A DNA stretch of 64,000 bases from contig CAMQGK010000565.1 of NCBI GenBank assembly GCA_947000775.1, positions 9,224,501 through 9,288,500 on the forward strand, written 5' to 3'. The translations under genes and the position numbers were made by a program. Each line of letters opens with the position of its first letter. Positions within the stretch are counted from its first letter, which is position 1. This DNA comes from Pterois miles (lineage: Eukaryota > Chordata > Actinopteri > Perciformes > Scorpaenidae). Shown piece by piece: positions 47,555 through 60,140 of the stretch. Under the pieces are notes generated by a model. The model searched no databases. It had not been told where the DNA came from and saw nothing but the letters and a program-made list of their open reading frames with translations.

Positions 47555-47587
47555 GTCGTCATAGCAACATAGTGTTGTCATAGCAAC
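47555..47587 (+). promoter_or_regulatory. Two X-box-like RFX motifs in tandem
   Basis: GTCGTCATAGCAAC (47555-47568) and GTTGTCATAGCAAC (47574-47587) each differ by one base from the RFX X-box pattern GTNRCC-N2-RGYAAC. They are 19 bases apart. A motif match only; no transcript start is visible nearby. Confidence 0.3.
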
Positions 47588-49524
47588 CAGCTGCCAACAA
47601 GTTACAGCTAGAGGAAAAAGGGGAGACACCAGTGTTGACAGAAACGGAGCTCGCAGGGGTATTTGTGGCTGGGCAGGACGTACGTCATCTGCAGAGTATT
47701 CTGGCTCGCTGCATTGTGGTTTTACTGTGATTGTGTCAGTATGTGTGAGCTTGTGTGTGAGGTGATTATGTTATTTCTGAGTGGATTAGCAAAATGTTTT
47801 GTGTTGTGTGTCAGTGTACATTTTTGTGTGTTTTTTGGCTGTAGTTGTGTGAGGATGTCTGTATACCTTCTCATACAAATTTGCTTCACATTGGTCGTCC
47901 TTGTGTCTGCATGTGTGTAAGAGTTTGTATAAGCCAAGTGTGGTCGAGGGCCTCGTGGTTTCCTGGCATGAGGAGTGAGGAAGCCCAGTTGGCATCAGAG
48001 AGGTGAGAGATCAGGACCAAGAACTAAAGATGGCCGCTGCTGGACGCCTGATTCAGCTTCTCATAGCAACAGAAGATTCTAAATAAGACTGAGTGTCCGT
48101 ATAGAACCGTGTTTTTTTTTTTTTTTAGCAATTGCTCCCGATAAGGAGAGAACGTATTCAGCTGCATGCGCAAAGTAGAAGGAATTTTTATTTTTATTTC
48201 AGGTTTTCCAGTAAGTAAAAGTTTATTTAGGTGACTATATTTTCGGGATTTGACTGATGTGGAGCTTGGATGAGCATGGAACTAAGAGATAAGGAACTAA
48301 GAGATAAGATCCAACTCCCGAGAAATAGTATACGGTAAGAAACGTCCTTATCATCCATTACACCCCTGTAGGTGTCTAGGGTTAAGGGAGGCAACAGGAC
48401 TGGCGATGTAGTCAGGCAGACACTGCTATTTATTGTTTAGTACATGGTGTTAACACAAAAAGTAAAGAATTGTGAGTTCTGCTGCTCCAAACACGAGACA
48501 GAAAGAAGCTAGGAGAGGCATGGAACGAAGGGACTGGTGAAACCATAAAACAAACAATACCAAACACATTTCCTAACCCAGCCATAAACCCTCTGATTAC
48601 CTACAGCACACAACGGCCGAAAGAAACAAAATAAATCTATCTGACTGCCCTATATCTTACTCCAAAACATTTAGACAGCCATCCATCAACCTAGTGTTTA
48701 GAAGGACAATAAAAACACTACATGTGGTGCAAACTATTGGAACGAATGTAGCCCAGGTAGGAATACGTCAAGAGGAGAGAGTGACGTGTTGGCCAGCCTT
48801 GGTGAACTGAATAAATTATAAGAAATGCTGCACCACAGGAAAACATACACAGAACAGTCACACATGGATGGTAACACATCCAGCCATGAATCTTTACACA
48901 TTGCAGAACTCTGTATTCTGCACAGTATAAAGTAAAGCCTCTGTGACACACTGGCTTTTGGGTTTCTCTCTTTGTTGAAGGGAGTTAGTGTGTGCAAACA
49001 CTGAGGAAACACGTACTGTATTGGCCCATTATGCAGAAAGGAAGAAGGGAACTCTGTTATTCAAAGGCAAGACTGAGTCACCAGAACTGAGGAACACCAG
49101 AGAGGAAAAACGCAATTCTTCTTTCACCGCTGAGGACCGCAGGATCACAAGAACGAGAGGTTAGGGAGAGAGGGGAGGAGAGGCCAGACTGTTAATAAAG
49201 AGAAACAGAGGAGCAAATGGCGTGACAGGCAGGTGAGGGTAGAAGAAGTGAGAAAGAGGCACTAAAAACAGTTTTTTGAAGCCCCAGTACCTTGTCACGT
49301 AAATATGATGGCAGTTTACTATGTTGATCTCATATCTGAAAAATAAGTTGAAGGTTTCTAGCAACAGATCAATCTGTAAAAATGTATTTTCATTGATTTT
49401 TATCCTCTCACATTGCATGAAAAGACTATCAGACCATCAGTCTCCCCAACTTTTCATATTTCAGTCAGGCCTACTGCTCACACAACCCATCCTCAACCCT
49501 GATGCTTGGTCAGGACTCCTTGGC
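47588..49524. other. Intergenic, no gene seen
   Basis: No gene, RNA gene or clear repeat was recognised. A short direct repeat (AACTAAGAGATAAG, twice) lies near 48280-48310. Confidence 0.45.
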
Positions 49525-50045
49525 ATCAGTTAGGTTTAGGCAACAAAACTACTTGGTTAGGTTTAGTGAAAGATTGTGGTCTGGTTTAATATTACGTAGC
49601 TTCAGTAAAATCCATAGTCCATGTTACTTTACGTGATTTAACATAAGAGCATTGCATAACATAGCCAACATTACACTACTACAAATAAGTCAACATTGAC
49701 TTTTGGTCTCACAGGGACACAAACAGCGGTCTCTTTGTTGAAAGTCCTGCATTTGTTTAACCCATCCATCCCCCTGACCTACAGCAATCTTAGAACAAGG
49801 GTAAGGGGCTATATTTCTGGGCTTCTGGTGGAGCCGGCGGATTGTTGCTCAACAGCCCAGTTACAACTTGAGATGCGAAACTGGAGTTGAAGTTGAGAGA
49901 CGACGTGATCTGTTCATAGAGATTAACAATGGAGTTACTTGAAATCCGTCTCATACAGATACCAAACGGTGCCCTGTGAGTCGATGTGAGACGCTGAGGC
50001 TGTGGCAAAACATCAGTATTTGACTCCCTTGGAATGAGTTACATG
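49525..50045 (+). repeat. Unnamed dispersed family, near-complete copy
   Basis: The clearest copy. Module 1: TTAGGTTTAGGCAACAAAAC and TACTTGGTTAGGTTTAG. Module 2: TTGGTCTCACAGGGACACAA and ACAGCGGTCTC, GAAAGTCCTGCATTTGTTTA. Module 3: ATCAGTATTTGACTCCCTTG followed by GAATGAGTTACATG. There is no open frame of use. Confidence 0.7.
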
Positions 50046-50567
50046 ACAATCACACCCTAACATCTCATCCTTTCTAACTATTCTGAAGCACTGACAGATT
50101 GTAGGTTAGTAGGTCCTATGACATTATAACTAAATGATGACATGTGAGAGAACTCCTGTTTCTTGGTATTTTTGCTTTCTAACGCACCCCTGTCCTCCAA
50201 TAGTGCTACTTGCCAAATATTGCACTACCATTGTAGCTCTATATCCATAAACTTCCGCCCAGTTTGAACAGGGCCGTTGCAGAACATTTACATAGCGCAG
50301 GCCAACATTGTAATGCCAAAGACGCATTAATTTAACAGGTAGCAGAAGCCAGTGACGTAGCAGAATTCATGTCTGAAAAGACTGAGAGAGACAGAGAGAG
50401 AGAGAGAAAGACTGATAAAGAGAGGAAGATCAACACAGAGTGAAGAGAGAAAAAGAGAGACTCGTCTTCCCTTGTTCATTTGAGCATCTTGACTTTCCCA
50501 CATTATATCCTGAGCAGAGACATCCAGACACTTTACGTACAGTAATTACAAAGGCAGGCAGTGTGTG

Positions 50568-50571
<4 letters not shown>
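50046..50571. other. Intergenic, purine-rich
   Basis: No gene. The stretch 50380-50460 is rich in GA repeats. Confidence 0.45.
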
Positions 50572-50598
<27 letters not shown>

Positions 50599-50636
50599 GC
50601 TCTTCTCTCACTCACACACACACACACACACACACT
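50572..50636. repeat. Compound (CT)n and (CA)n microsatellite
   Basis: CT tract at 50572-50598, then a short spacer and a CA tract at 50611-50636. Confidence 0.95.
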
Positions 50637-50714
50637 CTGAATGTGTGCATGAGTGTGTGTTTGTGTGTGTTTTATTATTGTATCCAAGGCAAAGCAGCCG
50701 TCTCTAAGTTTCCA

Positions 50715-50740
50715 TCCTCCTCCTCCTCCTCCTCCTCCTT
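50715..50740. repeat. (TCC)n microsatellite
   Basis: About eight TCC units in a longer pyrimidine-rich stretch. Confidence 0.9.
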
Positions 50741-51602
50741 TTCCTCCTCCTTCTTTGGAGCGGCAATTTCCTGAACCAAAGCCAGGAAACTCTGCGTCGG
50801 TCGGTTGGGCTGAGAGGCAGAGAGGATTGTGGGAAGGGGGGCGACGGATGGGTGAGGGGGTGAGGGAGGCTTTATGTAGACACAGTGGTGTGCTGATGTT
50901 TAAGCGCTAACGGGGCATGTAAAGACAGAAAGAGAGATATTTTTGAGAAGGAGAAAACAAAGCGAGTGTGCAGGAGAGAGATGAGGTGAGAGGGTGATGG
51001 AGAGATAGAAATGGAGAGGTGACAGGGTGAAGAGAAAAGCAATGAGGCTTAAAAATGTCAGAAGAACAAAAGGACTGCAGAGACAGACTGCAAGGCTGCA
51101 CAAAGAAGAACATGGAGGGCCATTACTGTCTCTCAGACACCCATGGGTGAATAACACCAACTGACCCCCCCCCCGCCAGAACCTACTGCTGCAATGAGGA
51201 GGGGCACTTGATTTGATCACCCACCTCATTGCATAACCACGTTTTTTTTTTTGTGCTGTTCAAAAACTTCCTGTATGCTTTTGTTTTTTCATTAGAAAGA
51301 CATTTGAAGATAAGACAACTAGCATTACACTAAAAGAAGTAATTTATTTTATGTTTTCTTAAAAAGATGAGTATATATGCATATAATTTCGAAATACTTA
51401 TTATTTGAAGCTACATTAATATATGTCTGGGTAGTAGGGGGCAGATGAATGTCAAAACAAGCTGAAAGATGCAAATTTTTTTATGTCTTAAGGCACTTTC
51501 ACTTTCATTTGGGTAGTTGTGAACCCATTAATCATATCGACCAAAACCTGCCGGTGTTAAGGTCAATATTATTCATCATTACAATTAATTATTAGTTCTA
51601 CA

Positions 51603-51662
51603 TTATTATAAAAAAATACAGATGCATTTCTAGGGGGTTCAGTGAACCGACAAACTGCGTCT
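51603..51662 (-). repeat. Dispersed repeat, inverted partner of 31946-32009
   Basis: GCATTTCTAGGGGGTTCAGT then GAACCGACAAACTGCGT, the complement of the segment at 31946-32009 with a few differences. Confidence 0.6.
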
Positions 51663-52626
51663 GTGTGCAGAAGTCTGATGTTTGCCTGACATCTGGGCCG
51701 AAGAAAACGTACAGAATATACTACATAAAATCCACAAAAAGTGGCATCTACAACGTCAGTCGAAATAAGCTGAAGTAAAAGGGTTTCATGCTCACAGTAG
51801 ATCAGTGCCGAGTGAAAGTGATGAAACTTCGAAAAACAGAAATCGAAAAACTTCCCTGTGTAGAAGTGGCAACTGTCAAGATGAAAAAGATAAATTTGCT
51901 CCTCCGTACACGACCTTTAATTTGTGAACTGTGAAACCGAACCAGACTAAATCTAAAAGAAAACCAAAAGTATCAGTTTCACTCTGTGAAAGTCAAAGGC
52001 TTTTTGCAAACAGTTACAGAAGAATAAATCCTCCATAGACCTCCATGGAGCCACATTATCCTTCATTTGAGTCATTTTTTGCACCTGTTGAATGCAAATT
52101 TATTATCTTCTTTTAGCTCTGGTTTGATCTCCACCATGGAAATATCTAGCTAGTAGCTAATCACTAACTTTTTCTGAGTTGGTGAGAATTTACTTTATAT
52201 TTCTGCAAGTTCACCTCCAAAAACGTGTACATGAGAAGGCAGGAAGACGACGTACCATGATTCCCCCAACTACAAATCTGTAATTGGTCGGACCTATTTG
52301 AACTGCTGAAGTTATGAGATGTGGGCAGTGACTCATCCAATGACAAGGCAACAGTTATCACTCCCCTGCTCCACTGAAGTGTCCCATCAAACACTCCAAC
52401 AGCTCCACAGCTGTAGTTCCACAGCCTGACCTCTGGCCTGAGTTTTCCTATAGGGATCAATTAAAAGATGGCGACCGGGGGCCTGAGGGGCCGAGATAAC
52501 GCTGCTAATTTCATGTTCAGCTGCACAAAGAAAACAAGTCGCACACTTCCTGGTCGCTATTAATTAGCTATAGCTCGGCCACTTGTGTTGCTTATCCGAG
52601 ATTTTACGGCTCGGATGTGCACACAG

Positions 52627-52645
52627 CCCCCCCCCCCCCCCCCCC
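52627..52645. repeat. Poly(C) run
   Basis: Nineteen C residues. Confidence 0.9.
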
Positions 52646-52750
52646 TTCCCATGTGCTTGTTATCTTCCGTACACCACTTCCTGAGTGGAAAGTTGAGGAA
52701 GGCTTGTCTCGCTCTGGCACAATGTTGACATCCCTGGCACAGTGAGACGC

Positions 52751-52775
52751 TGTGTGTGTGTGTGTGTGTGTGTGT
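52751..52775. repeat. (GT)n microsatellite
   Basis: Twelve TG units. Confidence 0.95.
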
Positions 52776-53064
52776 CTTTGAGAGATTCCTTAAGAGTGAG
52801 TTCATCGAAGGCTCAGCGTGTTTTAAACTGAACTACCTAACGAATGTGTAGCAAATAAAGTTTGTGCTATTCACTGTGTAGAGTGATGATGCTGATTTAC
52901 AGCTGCTACTGAGCCACAAACTGCCGTTGGTTTAACTTCACGGTATGCACAGCACCAAGAACTCTCACTGAAACATACCAAACCATAACTTAAAGTTTGT
53001 CTATACGACATTCAGAGCATTGATATAGCATCAATCAATGTATTTTCTATTTAAAAATATAGTA

Positions 53065-53202
53065 GAGGGCTGCACGGTGGTGCAGTGGTTAGCACTATCA
53101 CCTCACAGCAAGAAGGTCAGAGGCTCAATCCCAGCTTGGGGCCCTTCTGTGCCCCTGTGTTAGCGTGGGTTTTCTCCTGGTTCTCCAGTTTTCCTCCCCC
53201 TA
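53065..53202 (+). mobile_element. tRNA-derived SINE (V-SINE/mermaid type), 3'-truncated
   Basis: Begins GAGGGCTGCACGGTGGTGCA, keeps GTGGTTAGCACTATCACCTC and the B-box region (AGGCTCAATCCC), and stops matching after TTTTCCTCCCCCTAAA near 53202. The complete relative is at 62395-62768. Confidence 0.8.
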
Positions 53203-55064
53203 AATGAAATGAATGACGCTGTCCCAGCCGACGGCATCATTTCATAAGCGCAGCACCCACCCTCCGGTTCCTCTTCACCGTTGGTTCTGTCAGCACTGTT
53301 GCTGTAGTTTTCACTGCCAGTTGAAAGCTGTGTGGAGGCAATAGACATGCTCTGAATTTCAAATTAAGCACCTTTAAACTGATATTAAACAAATTTAGAA
53401 ATATAGACTATGATTTATAACACTTGAACACTTGACATAATTTCAGGGGATTTTCTTTTTCTTTTTGGTCTTTTTCAGTTTAGTATCAGGAGGTACCACT
53501 CTAATCTGTAATCACCAAGAGAAACTCATCCATGTTCATTGTCAAATGACGTGTAGTACTTGCTGACTGTCTGATTATGCTCAAGGGGGCAGCAGGCTAG
53601 TCTTGTGTTGAAAGAATCTGTCTCGTAACTAGACTGTCTAACATTGAGCCCCTACACTCACAAATAGCTCTTCTTTCTTTTCATCAGTAACACTGATTTA
53701 TAATCTGCCTATTGGGAGCAATTAAGCAATAGGATTGATGCAGACAGGCCCAAAGTTCCCTGAGAAAAACAGAAAAAGTTTGATCTTTCAAGAATTTACC
53801 CCCTGGGGATCAATAAAGTAGTATCTTATCTTAATAAAGTACTATGTTATATTTTCTGAAAGAGGTTGTATTTGCAGAAGGAGAACACCTTCAGGCAACA
53901 AAAAACAGGTAAAACACTAAATGCAGAATAGGTCTTCATTAACAATGTTACTGTAGTCTGTGGATACAGATGAAACATGTAAAATTCTTTCAGAAAACAC
54001 TGAAATACCTGAAATGTGGCAGAGAATCATCAATTGTACACAGTAGATTCAGGTTGGACAGTCTTCTTCAAATCATATTAGAAGTGGTTGGACGTGACCC
54101 AGTGTGTTTCTGTCTCGTCTGCCCAGAAAATGACAGATTATGTGTCTGCTCCCAGCTCAGCCTGATCCCATGAGGAGCCCAGATTTCTCTCTCTCTCTGT
54201 TCTGACCTACTGGGTTAAAAGTGAAACTTAATTTAAGACAAGTGCAGACATGTAGTCTAAAAATAACTGACACTCAAAATAAACACTCTCTCACACACAA
54301 TTTGAAGTAGAATGTCAGAGTCCGTGTGCAACATGTCCGCTGGACTTAATTTTCATATGACGAAGGCATAAAGAATGTCTTCTATAAAAGGACATGAATG
54401 TTTTAGTTTGCTGCCATTTTACATCTGCTTGTTAGAATGCAATAATCCTTTCTGAGTAATGACTCACCAACCGATATCTTGGTGGAAGTGGAGGGATCAT
54501 TTGTTTATGATGGGTATTTATAGAATTAAAGAATAGCTTATTATTATAGAAACGCCTCTGGCTTTAATGCACGCAAACACACGCAAACACGTGAAATGTC
54601 AACATGCACAAACGCTTGCATGTGCAAACTGCAGTAAGGTGCCACTCGTGTCAGGACAAATGGCTGCACATAGTGAGCTTGGCAGTTTCCAGGCGTCAGC
54701 GACGTAACACAGTGAAGCAGCGATGCACTGAACCACAATCCAAAGATAAACCACATGGACGACCCCTCAAGAGGAAGAGCTGTCAGTTGAACAGAACCTG
54801 GCTGTTCTGCAGGCTTTACTTATCATACACATGGACATGCAAGGTGCTGCACTTCAGAAAGTATCAAAAACCCACAGTAGAAATACACAATACTCACTGA
54901 CTGACAACTGACATCCTGATCCTCACTGTTCATGAACTCAGCCCAATCAACAAGAAAAAATATCGGTATTGTATGTTTCTGCAAACTACGGAGCTAGTGA
55001 TCTAGTATATCAAGCGCCTAAACATTGTGTCGTTAAATAATGAGAAATAACGAGATGGGTGGGT
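53203..55064. other. Intergenic, no gene seen
   Basis: 53798-53832 (CCCCTGGGGATCAATAAAGT) is a LINE/SINE tail-like fragment. Nothing else was recognised. Confidence 0.45.
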
Positions 55065-55160
55065 CAAACCAGCCCGTTTTCATTTTGTGGTCAAAAAGTG
55101 AGGCTTTGTCGTGGCCATTGGTGTCCGATACCACCGCACAAGGCACTCCTTAGCGCCGAA
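55065..55160 (-). repeat. Unnamed dispersed family, third module
   Basis: GGCTTTGTCGTGGCCATTGG followed by TGTCCGATACCACCGCACAA matches the minus-strand third module at 33768-33815. Confidence 0.5.
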
Positions 55161-55794
55161 AGGAAGCGTTCCATTAACTATGACGCAAATCCATCCGTAG
55201 GCAACAGTAAACGCTCCTACAAGCTGCACATGGGGGGGACTGTTGTGAAGGAAAATATTTAGAGCAACTATTTGGAGGCTGAAGAAGAGGACCAGAGACC
55301 CTGGAGTGACTTACAAATGGACTTTTACTAATTTCTTGAATTCAAGCAAAGTTAGTCAGCCATATACGTGTGCAGCTAACTTAATTCTGAGGACTCCTTA
55401 CTCTGAATTTGATCTATGTGCTTAGCAGAATAACCCAATGTTATTGTCTACAAAACAACACAGTATATTTAATCAGAGAGACATGTCTAATGTCAAGGTT
55501 TAATTTATGTGTGTGAAGATGTTTTTGCTTGCATGCCTGCCTGTGCTGTGTGAGTTACTCCCTCCCTTTGTGCTAACCTTGGAGGACAGAGGGGACATAG
55601 GAAAACAGACAGGCTCTTATCAAGGGCCTTCGGTTAGGGAAGATCATGACTCTAACTCTTGACTGACCATTGACCAGGGGTACTTAATGTCGTTTTTATA
55701 TGACATAGAAAAAAGGGGAAGGTCCCTCTCCTAACAATTTTTTTCCTTAACAAGTGTGGTGACGTTTAAAGCGCGATTAGACATATACAAGGCA

Positions 55795-55890
55795 GGTGGG
55801 GAGGTAGAGGGGTCCAAAAACACAAGGCTTTCATCCAGGACACTGCTGTTTGTGTCCTGTGCATCACATCACAATCAGCTGTTCATTTGT
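55795..55890 (-). repeat. Unnamed dispersed family, middle module
   Basis: GGTAGAGGGGTCCAAAAACA, then CAAGGCTTTCATCCAGGACA and CACAATCAGCTGTTC, as at 33955-34050. Confidence 0.6.
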
Positions 55891-58800
55891 TTCCCTTGTT
55901 CACAACAATCTTTGATTTTGTAGCTTATTAATGACTTTTGCACCCGCTATGGTGCCTATACAGTGCATAGCTCTTTTAATTGTCATTTTTGTGTAATTGT
56001 GTTGATTTTGTCCTTTTTCTCTGCTCAAGTCTAGATAAGCTGTACTGAGGAAGGTCTTTGCATATTTAATTGGTAGTCTGTTGTTTGGAAGTGCCAGTCA
56101 ATCCAAGACAAATCAACGTTGGCCTGTCTTGTCCTTGAACTGCCACAATTAACCCCAGCTACAACCCTTACTCTCACCCCCCAATCCTTACAGTACTCTA
56201 GCCCTAACCTAATTTGAGCTAAACTCACTCTCTCAGCCTAAAACTTGGTCCACACAAAGCCACACATACAGATAACCTCCCCTCAGAGGCTTTATTTCCA
56301 CCCCAAACTTCCAGACTCCCTCTCAGAAATAAACCTCCAGCCTCAGTATTTCCCCTTCTTGTCCAGCAGATTTTTCTGGTAATCAACCATCATATTTTAT
56401 ACATATTGTTCATTTAATAGAGAGTTTTTTCCAGCAGCTGTGTGTGATATAAAAGTACCTTTCCTCTATTTATGCAGAGGTTGGCCACATAGTTTCCATG
56501 GTAGACCATGATCTCTGTCTAAATCTATATTAAGAAAGTGTTTATTATGCAAGGGTAGTGTAAGCTTTAGTCAAATGATCTTTTGTGCCTGTGTCCTTAC
56601 ATGACATCAGATCTTTGCAACACAAGAACATCATTATTCAAATAAAGGCCTGATTGTCAAGACAAAGTCATAGTCATAATACATTTGTTGTACAAAATGT
56701 TATCAAAAACATGCAAGGCAGTGTCATGTCATCAGAATATTTATTTTCTATGATTGCAATTAACTTTTATGGTATGTTATTGGGTGAGACTGGTTGATCG
56801 CAGTAGTGCTGCTGACTGTACTTGGCAGTATATGTTTAAATAAACCCGGCGTCTAAATCGTCAGGCTGTGGTTGTGCTCTGTATAAATGACCCCATCTTG
56901 TCTGCCACACCCAGCGTTAGTGTAAGTTCACTCCACTCCCTTCAGTTTTTCATTCTGTTTGTCAGCACTTCTCCACCAACTTGTCGGCACAGTTATGCCA
57001 AATTACCCATGTCCCGAGGCAATGTTTTCTCCATTTATGAAGCTCAACTACTGAGTCATTCCTTTATTCAAATCCTATGAAATGTGCCGACACAACAAAG
57101 CAGTGGGCCACAGCCTCAGGCTTTTGTGAGACAGGAAAGCAGCAAACAAAAAAACATTCTCCTACCTGACTATACCAGGAGTTGTATGGCTCAAGAATGA
57201 CGTTCTGGAAGAGAGGATTTTGATTATTAGCCATAATGTCTTAACCATTTAATGTAAATTTACCACAGGCTATGAGATTGTGAAACATTGATATGTGTTC
57301 CTCGAAGTCTGTACGATATCAATCTTACTTTAAGTAAAACATGTTTTATTTGCAATGTCATGGAGAAGTATATGATATCCACAATCCTAAGTGTAACAGC
57401 AATGTTTCTGATTGGTTGTGTACCGCACCAGTGAATGGCTAGTGAGGGTACGTGCTGCTGCTGGATTTCAAACTGAAATGTGTCTGAAATAAGGCATGCA
57501 GATGCTGAATCTGTCTTCAGTTTTAGAACAACAGTGGTTGTTTTAAACATTTTTCGAGAGAAGTTCCAGAGGCGGTGAGTCACCATGGTTTATGGGATGA
57601 GTAGCTCCTTCACTCCAACAATAAGTATGTACACGATCTTGTACCATCCGCCCCTTTTTCTGTTTTTTAATGTTTTATCTCGCCTCATCTTGTAGCTGTT
57701 TTACCATGCTTAAAACTATTTATATAAGGATTTTGTAATATGTCAACTGAGTGAATGAATAGGAAAATCACATCCAGAACTGGAGCTGTGCATAAAGTGG
57801 GAGGTTGAGCTCTATTGTTAGGCTGCCATGCCGCTGACCACTCTTGACTGGTTGCAATAATCAAGGAGATGAAGTTTCCGGGGCACTCATTAGAAGTCCC
57901 TCTGCTCTCTGATGATGCCAGAAATGTAACATACATACAGTGTACTCCTAAGAAATATAACTAGTTTAGCTAGTTTATTTAATTTATGGTAACTTCCTTA
58001 ACCAGACTACAAAGATTTATGGATTTACTGTGTGATGAGTTCAAGTCTAAAAGTTCACATTTTCATCCTTCACACCTTGAGTGTTATCATTACACCAGAA
58101 CTTCTCATCTATGGACCATACTCTAAAAAGAGCCAGCAATCCTTTCTACTTTGTGCTTAAAATCATGAGCTAATACTAATTCTGTTGTATTAAATAAGCC
58201 AAAATCTCATCATTTTGACTTACTGGGTCTTGACTTTTGTATCTCCTAACATTTCAACACTTTGATTCTCTTCCTGGCATGAATGGACTTCCATACTTGA
58301 GATAGATTGATCAATCGATAATAGGACGTTTTACAAACCAGCGCTGTCTGTGCGACTGGGCTCCAATAGTGGCCGATGGCTGCACAGCTGCCACCAGTCT
58401 CGAGGGGTCATACATCACCATTTTGCAAGGAGGCTCCATACACAAAGTCAAGGTAGAGGGGAAGAAAAATATACCTCTAGAATTTACTGTATAACACAAA
58501 GAAATAAATCATTCATCTTTACTTTAACTAGGTTACTAATTTGGTGTTCTCTCTTCCAAATAATCCAGCCACGAAACCATCCATTCATGAAATGATGCTG
58601 CATGTGTAAGGATCCTCCTTACCCTGGGAATGTGCACAAACATTAATGGTTTGTAAAAGTGGTATTTAAAAATGTATGAGACTTGCAACAGCCAAAGAAC
58701 AGTGCATCGCCCATTGCAAATAAACAGAACATGTTCCCATGATGTAATCCACCAGGTCACACTTGAGGATATTCTGAGTGGGCGTTTATTTTCTCAGATG

Positions 58801-58916
58801 GTAGATGTGTCATTTTGGAGCAGCTCCTAGTCTTGTCCTTGTCTTTGGCCTTTCCATTTCTTATCTCTCGACACCTTGCACACCCCTGACCGGCTGCTCC
58901 TCTACAACACCGACTC
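55891..58916. other. Intergenic, no gene seen
   Basis: No coding pattern, RNA gene or clear repeat was recognised. Confidence 0.45.
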
Positions 58917-58949
58917 CCTCTCCTCCTCCTCCTCCTCCTCCTCCTCCTT
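58917..58949. repeat. (TCC)n microsatellite
   Basis: About ten TCC units. It opens an Arg-rich frame on the opposite strand that is not a gene. Confidence 0.95.
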
Positions 58950-59954
58950 ATTTTCCTCCTGCTAGGAGTCACCGGGTTCGGCCTTTGAACTGTGGGCTGA
59001 GCCCATCCTCCCACCAGCTCTGCAGGTTGCGCTCCTAAACAGAGGAAATGTGTGGTCCGATATCTGCTGCTCTCTCTTACCCTCCTATTTTCCAAGAATG
59101 TTCCCTGTCTACATACACATACTGTAACAGTGAGACCCAGAAGGCCTGAGCCACGCCCTCCAACACAAAGTTTGGATGACAGCGAGGTGGAACACCGGCA
59201 GCGTGCAAAATAGTTTAACCGTTGATCTTTGACTGGGGTTTACACTGGACAACCGGGACACACTGAACAGCCTTCTGACATTTAAAATATGGCCATGATG
59301 CCATAGCAGAAAATTTGAACTAAGTACATTTACTCAATTACCATACTTAAGTCTGATTTTGAGTTGCTTTTGCTTGAGTAGTTTCAATCATTTACTTAAT
59401 GAATCCACTTTAATACAATTCAGAAAGAAATATTGTAGTTTTTGTCCACTGCAACATATAGTTGAAATCTGTAAGTACTAGTTACTAAGCAGATTTTTTT
59501 TAATTAAATTTACCAGCAGTATACATGTGTTTTTTTTTTCTCTATTTCCATAAATAGAAATGATAAAACCATGAAACAGAATAGGAGTTTGTTTGCCACA
59601 GAGATGGTTGTAGTTGTTATGGTGACAACACAAACAAAATAAGTATAAATAAAAAATGGCTGCCGCTCTGACCATCCTGGTACACTGATTTGAATGGGAA
59701 TGTCCGTTCTACTCCTATTTTATTTCTATGGGTAGAACTGATGTGCCAAACCTGATTGAACCACAAAACAATCGCTCAGGCCAACCAAACGTGTAAAAAG
59801 TTTCATGTTATTGTATCACTGTTAATAATTCAATATTACATTCTTAAAGAATAAATGCATTGGCTATCGTCAAATAGTCACAAGGTCACTATTTGGCTAT
59901 TTACACCTGTGATACTGTAGTTATAGTAATATAAAGAGCGACAAAATAGATGCA
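58950..59954. other. Intergenic, with a fish repeat fragment
   Basis: 59320-59460 (AACTAAGTACATTTACTCAA, TGCTTGAGTAG) is related to the ends of the 16690-17690 composite. No gene was recognised. Confidence 0.45.
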
Positions 59955-60140
59955 AGAAGTAGGTTGAGGTGGATGAGTCAAACTCAGGATTTTCACCTCT
60001 GAAACTGGGGTTGGAGTCTTTTGATAAGGCTATTTTTCTATTATTTTTATTTAGTTTACTTATTTTTTAAATTATTATTTTCAAGTTTCAGTCACAGTTT
60101 GGTTAGGTTCAGGCACCAAAACTACTTGGTTGGGTTTACG
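59955..60140. repeat. Unnamed dispersed family, rearranged copy
   Basis: GGTGGATGAGTCAAACTCAG near 59970 looks like the complement of the middle module, while TTGGTTAGGTTCAGGCACCA and AAACTACTTGGTTGGGTTT at 60100-60138 is the first module on the + strand. Confidence 0.45.

Larger units (their letters stand above)
50741..53064. other. Intergenic, no gene seen
   Basis: Includes the minus-strand partner of the 31946 repeat at 51603-51662, a C run at 52627-52645 and a GT microsatellite at 52751-52775. No gene was recognised. Confidence 0.45.

Noticed and set aside
58757..59095. Arg-rich minus-strand frame
   Set aside because: The Arg run is the translation of the (TCC)n microsatellite.
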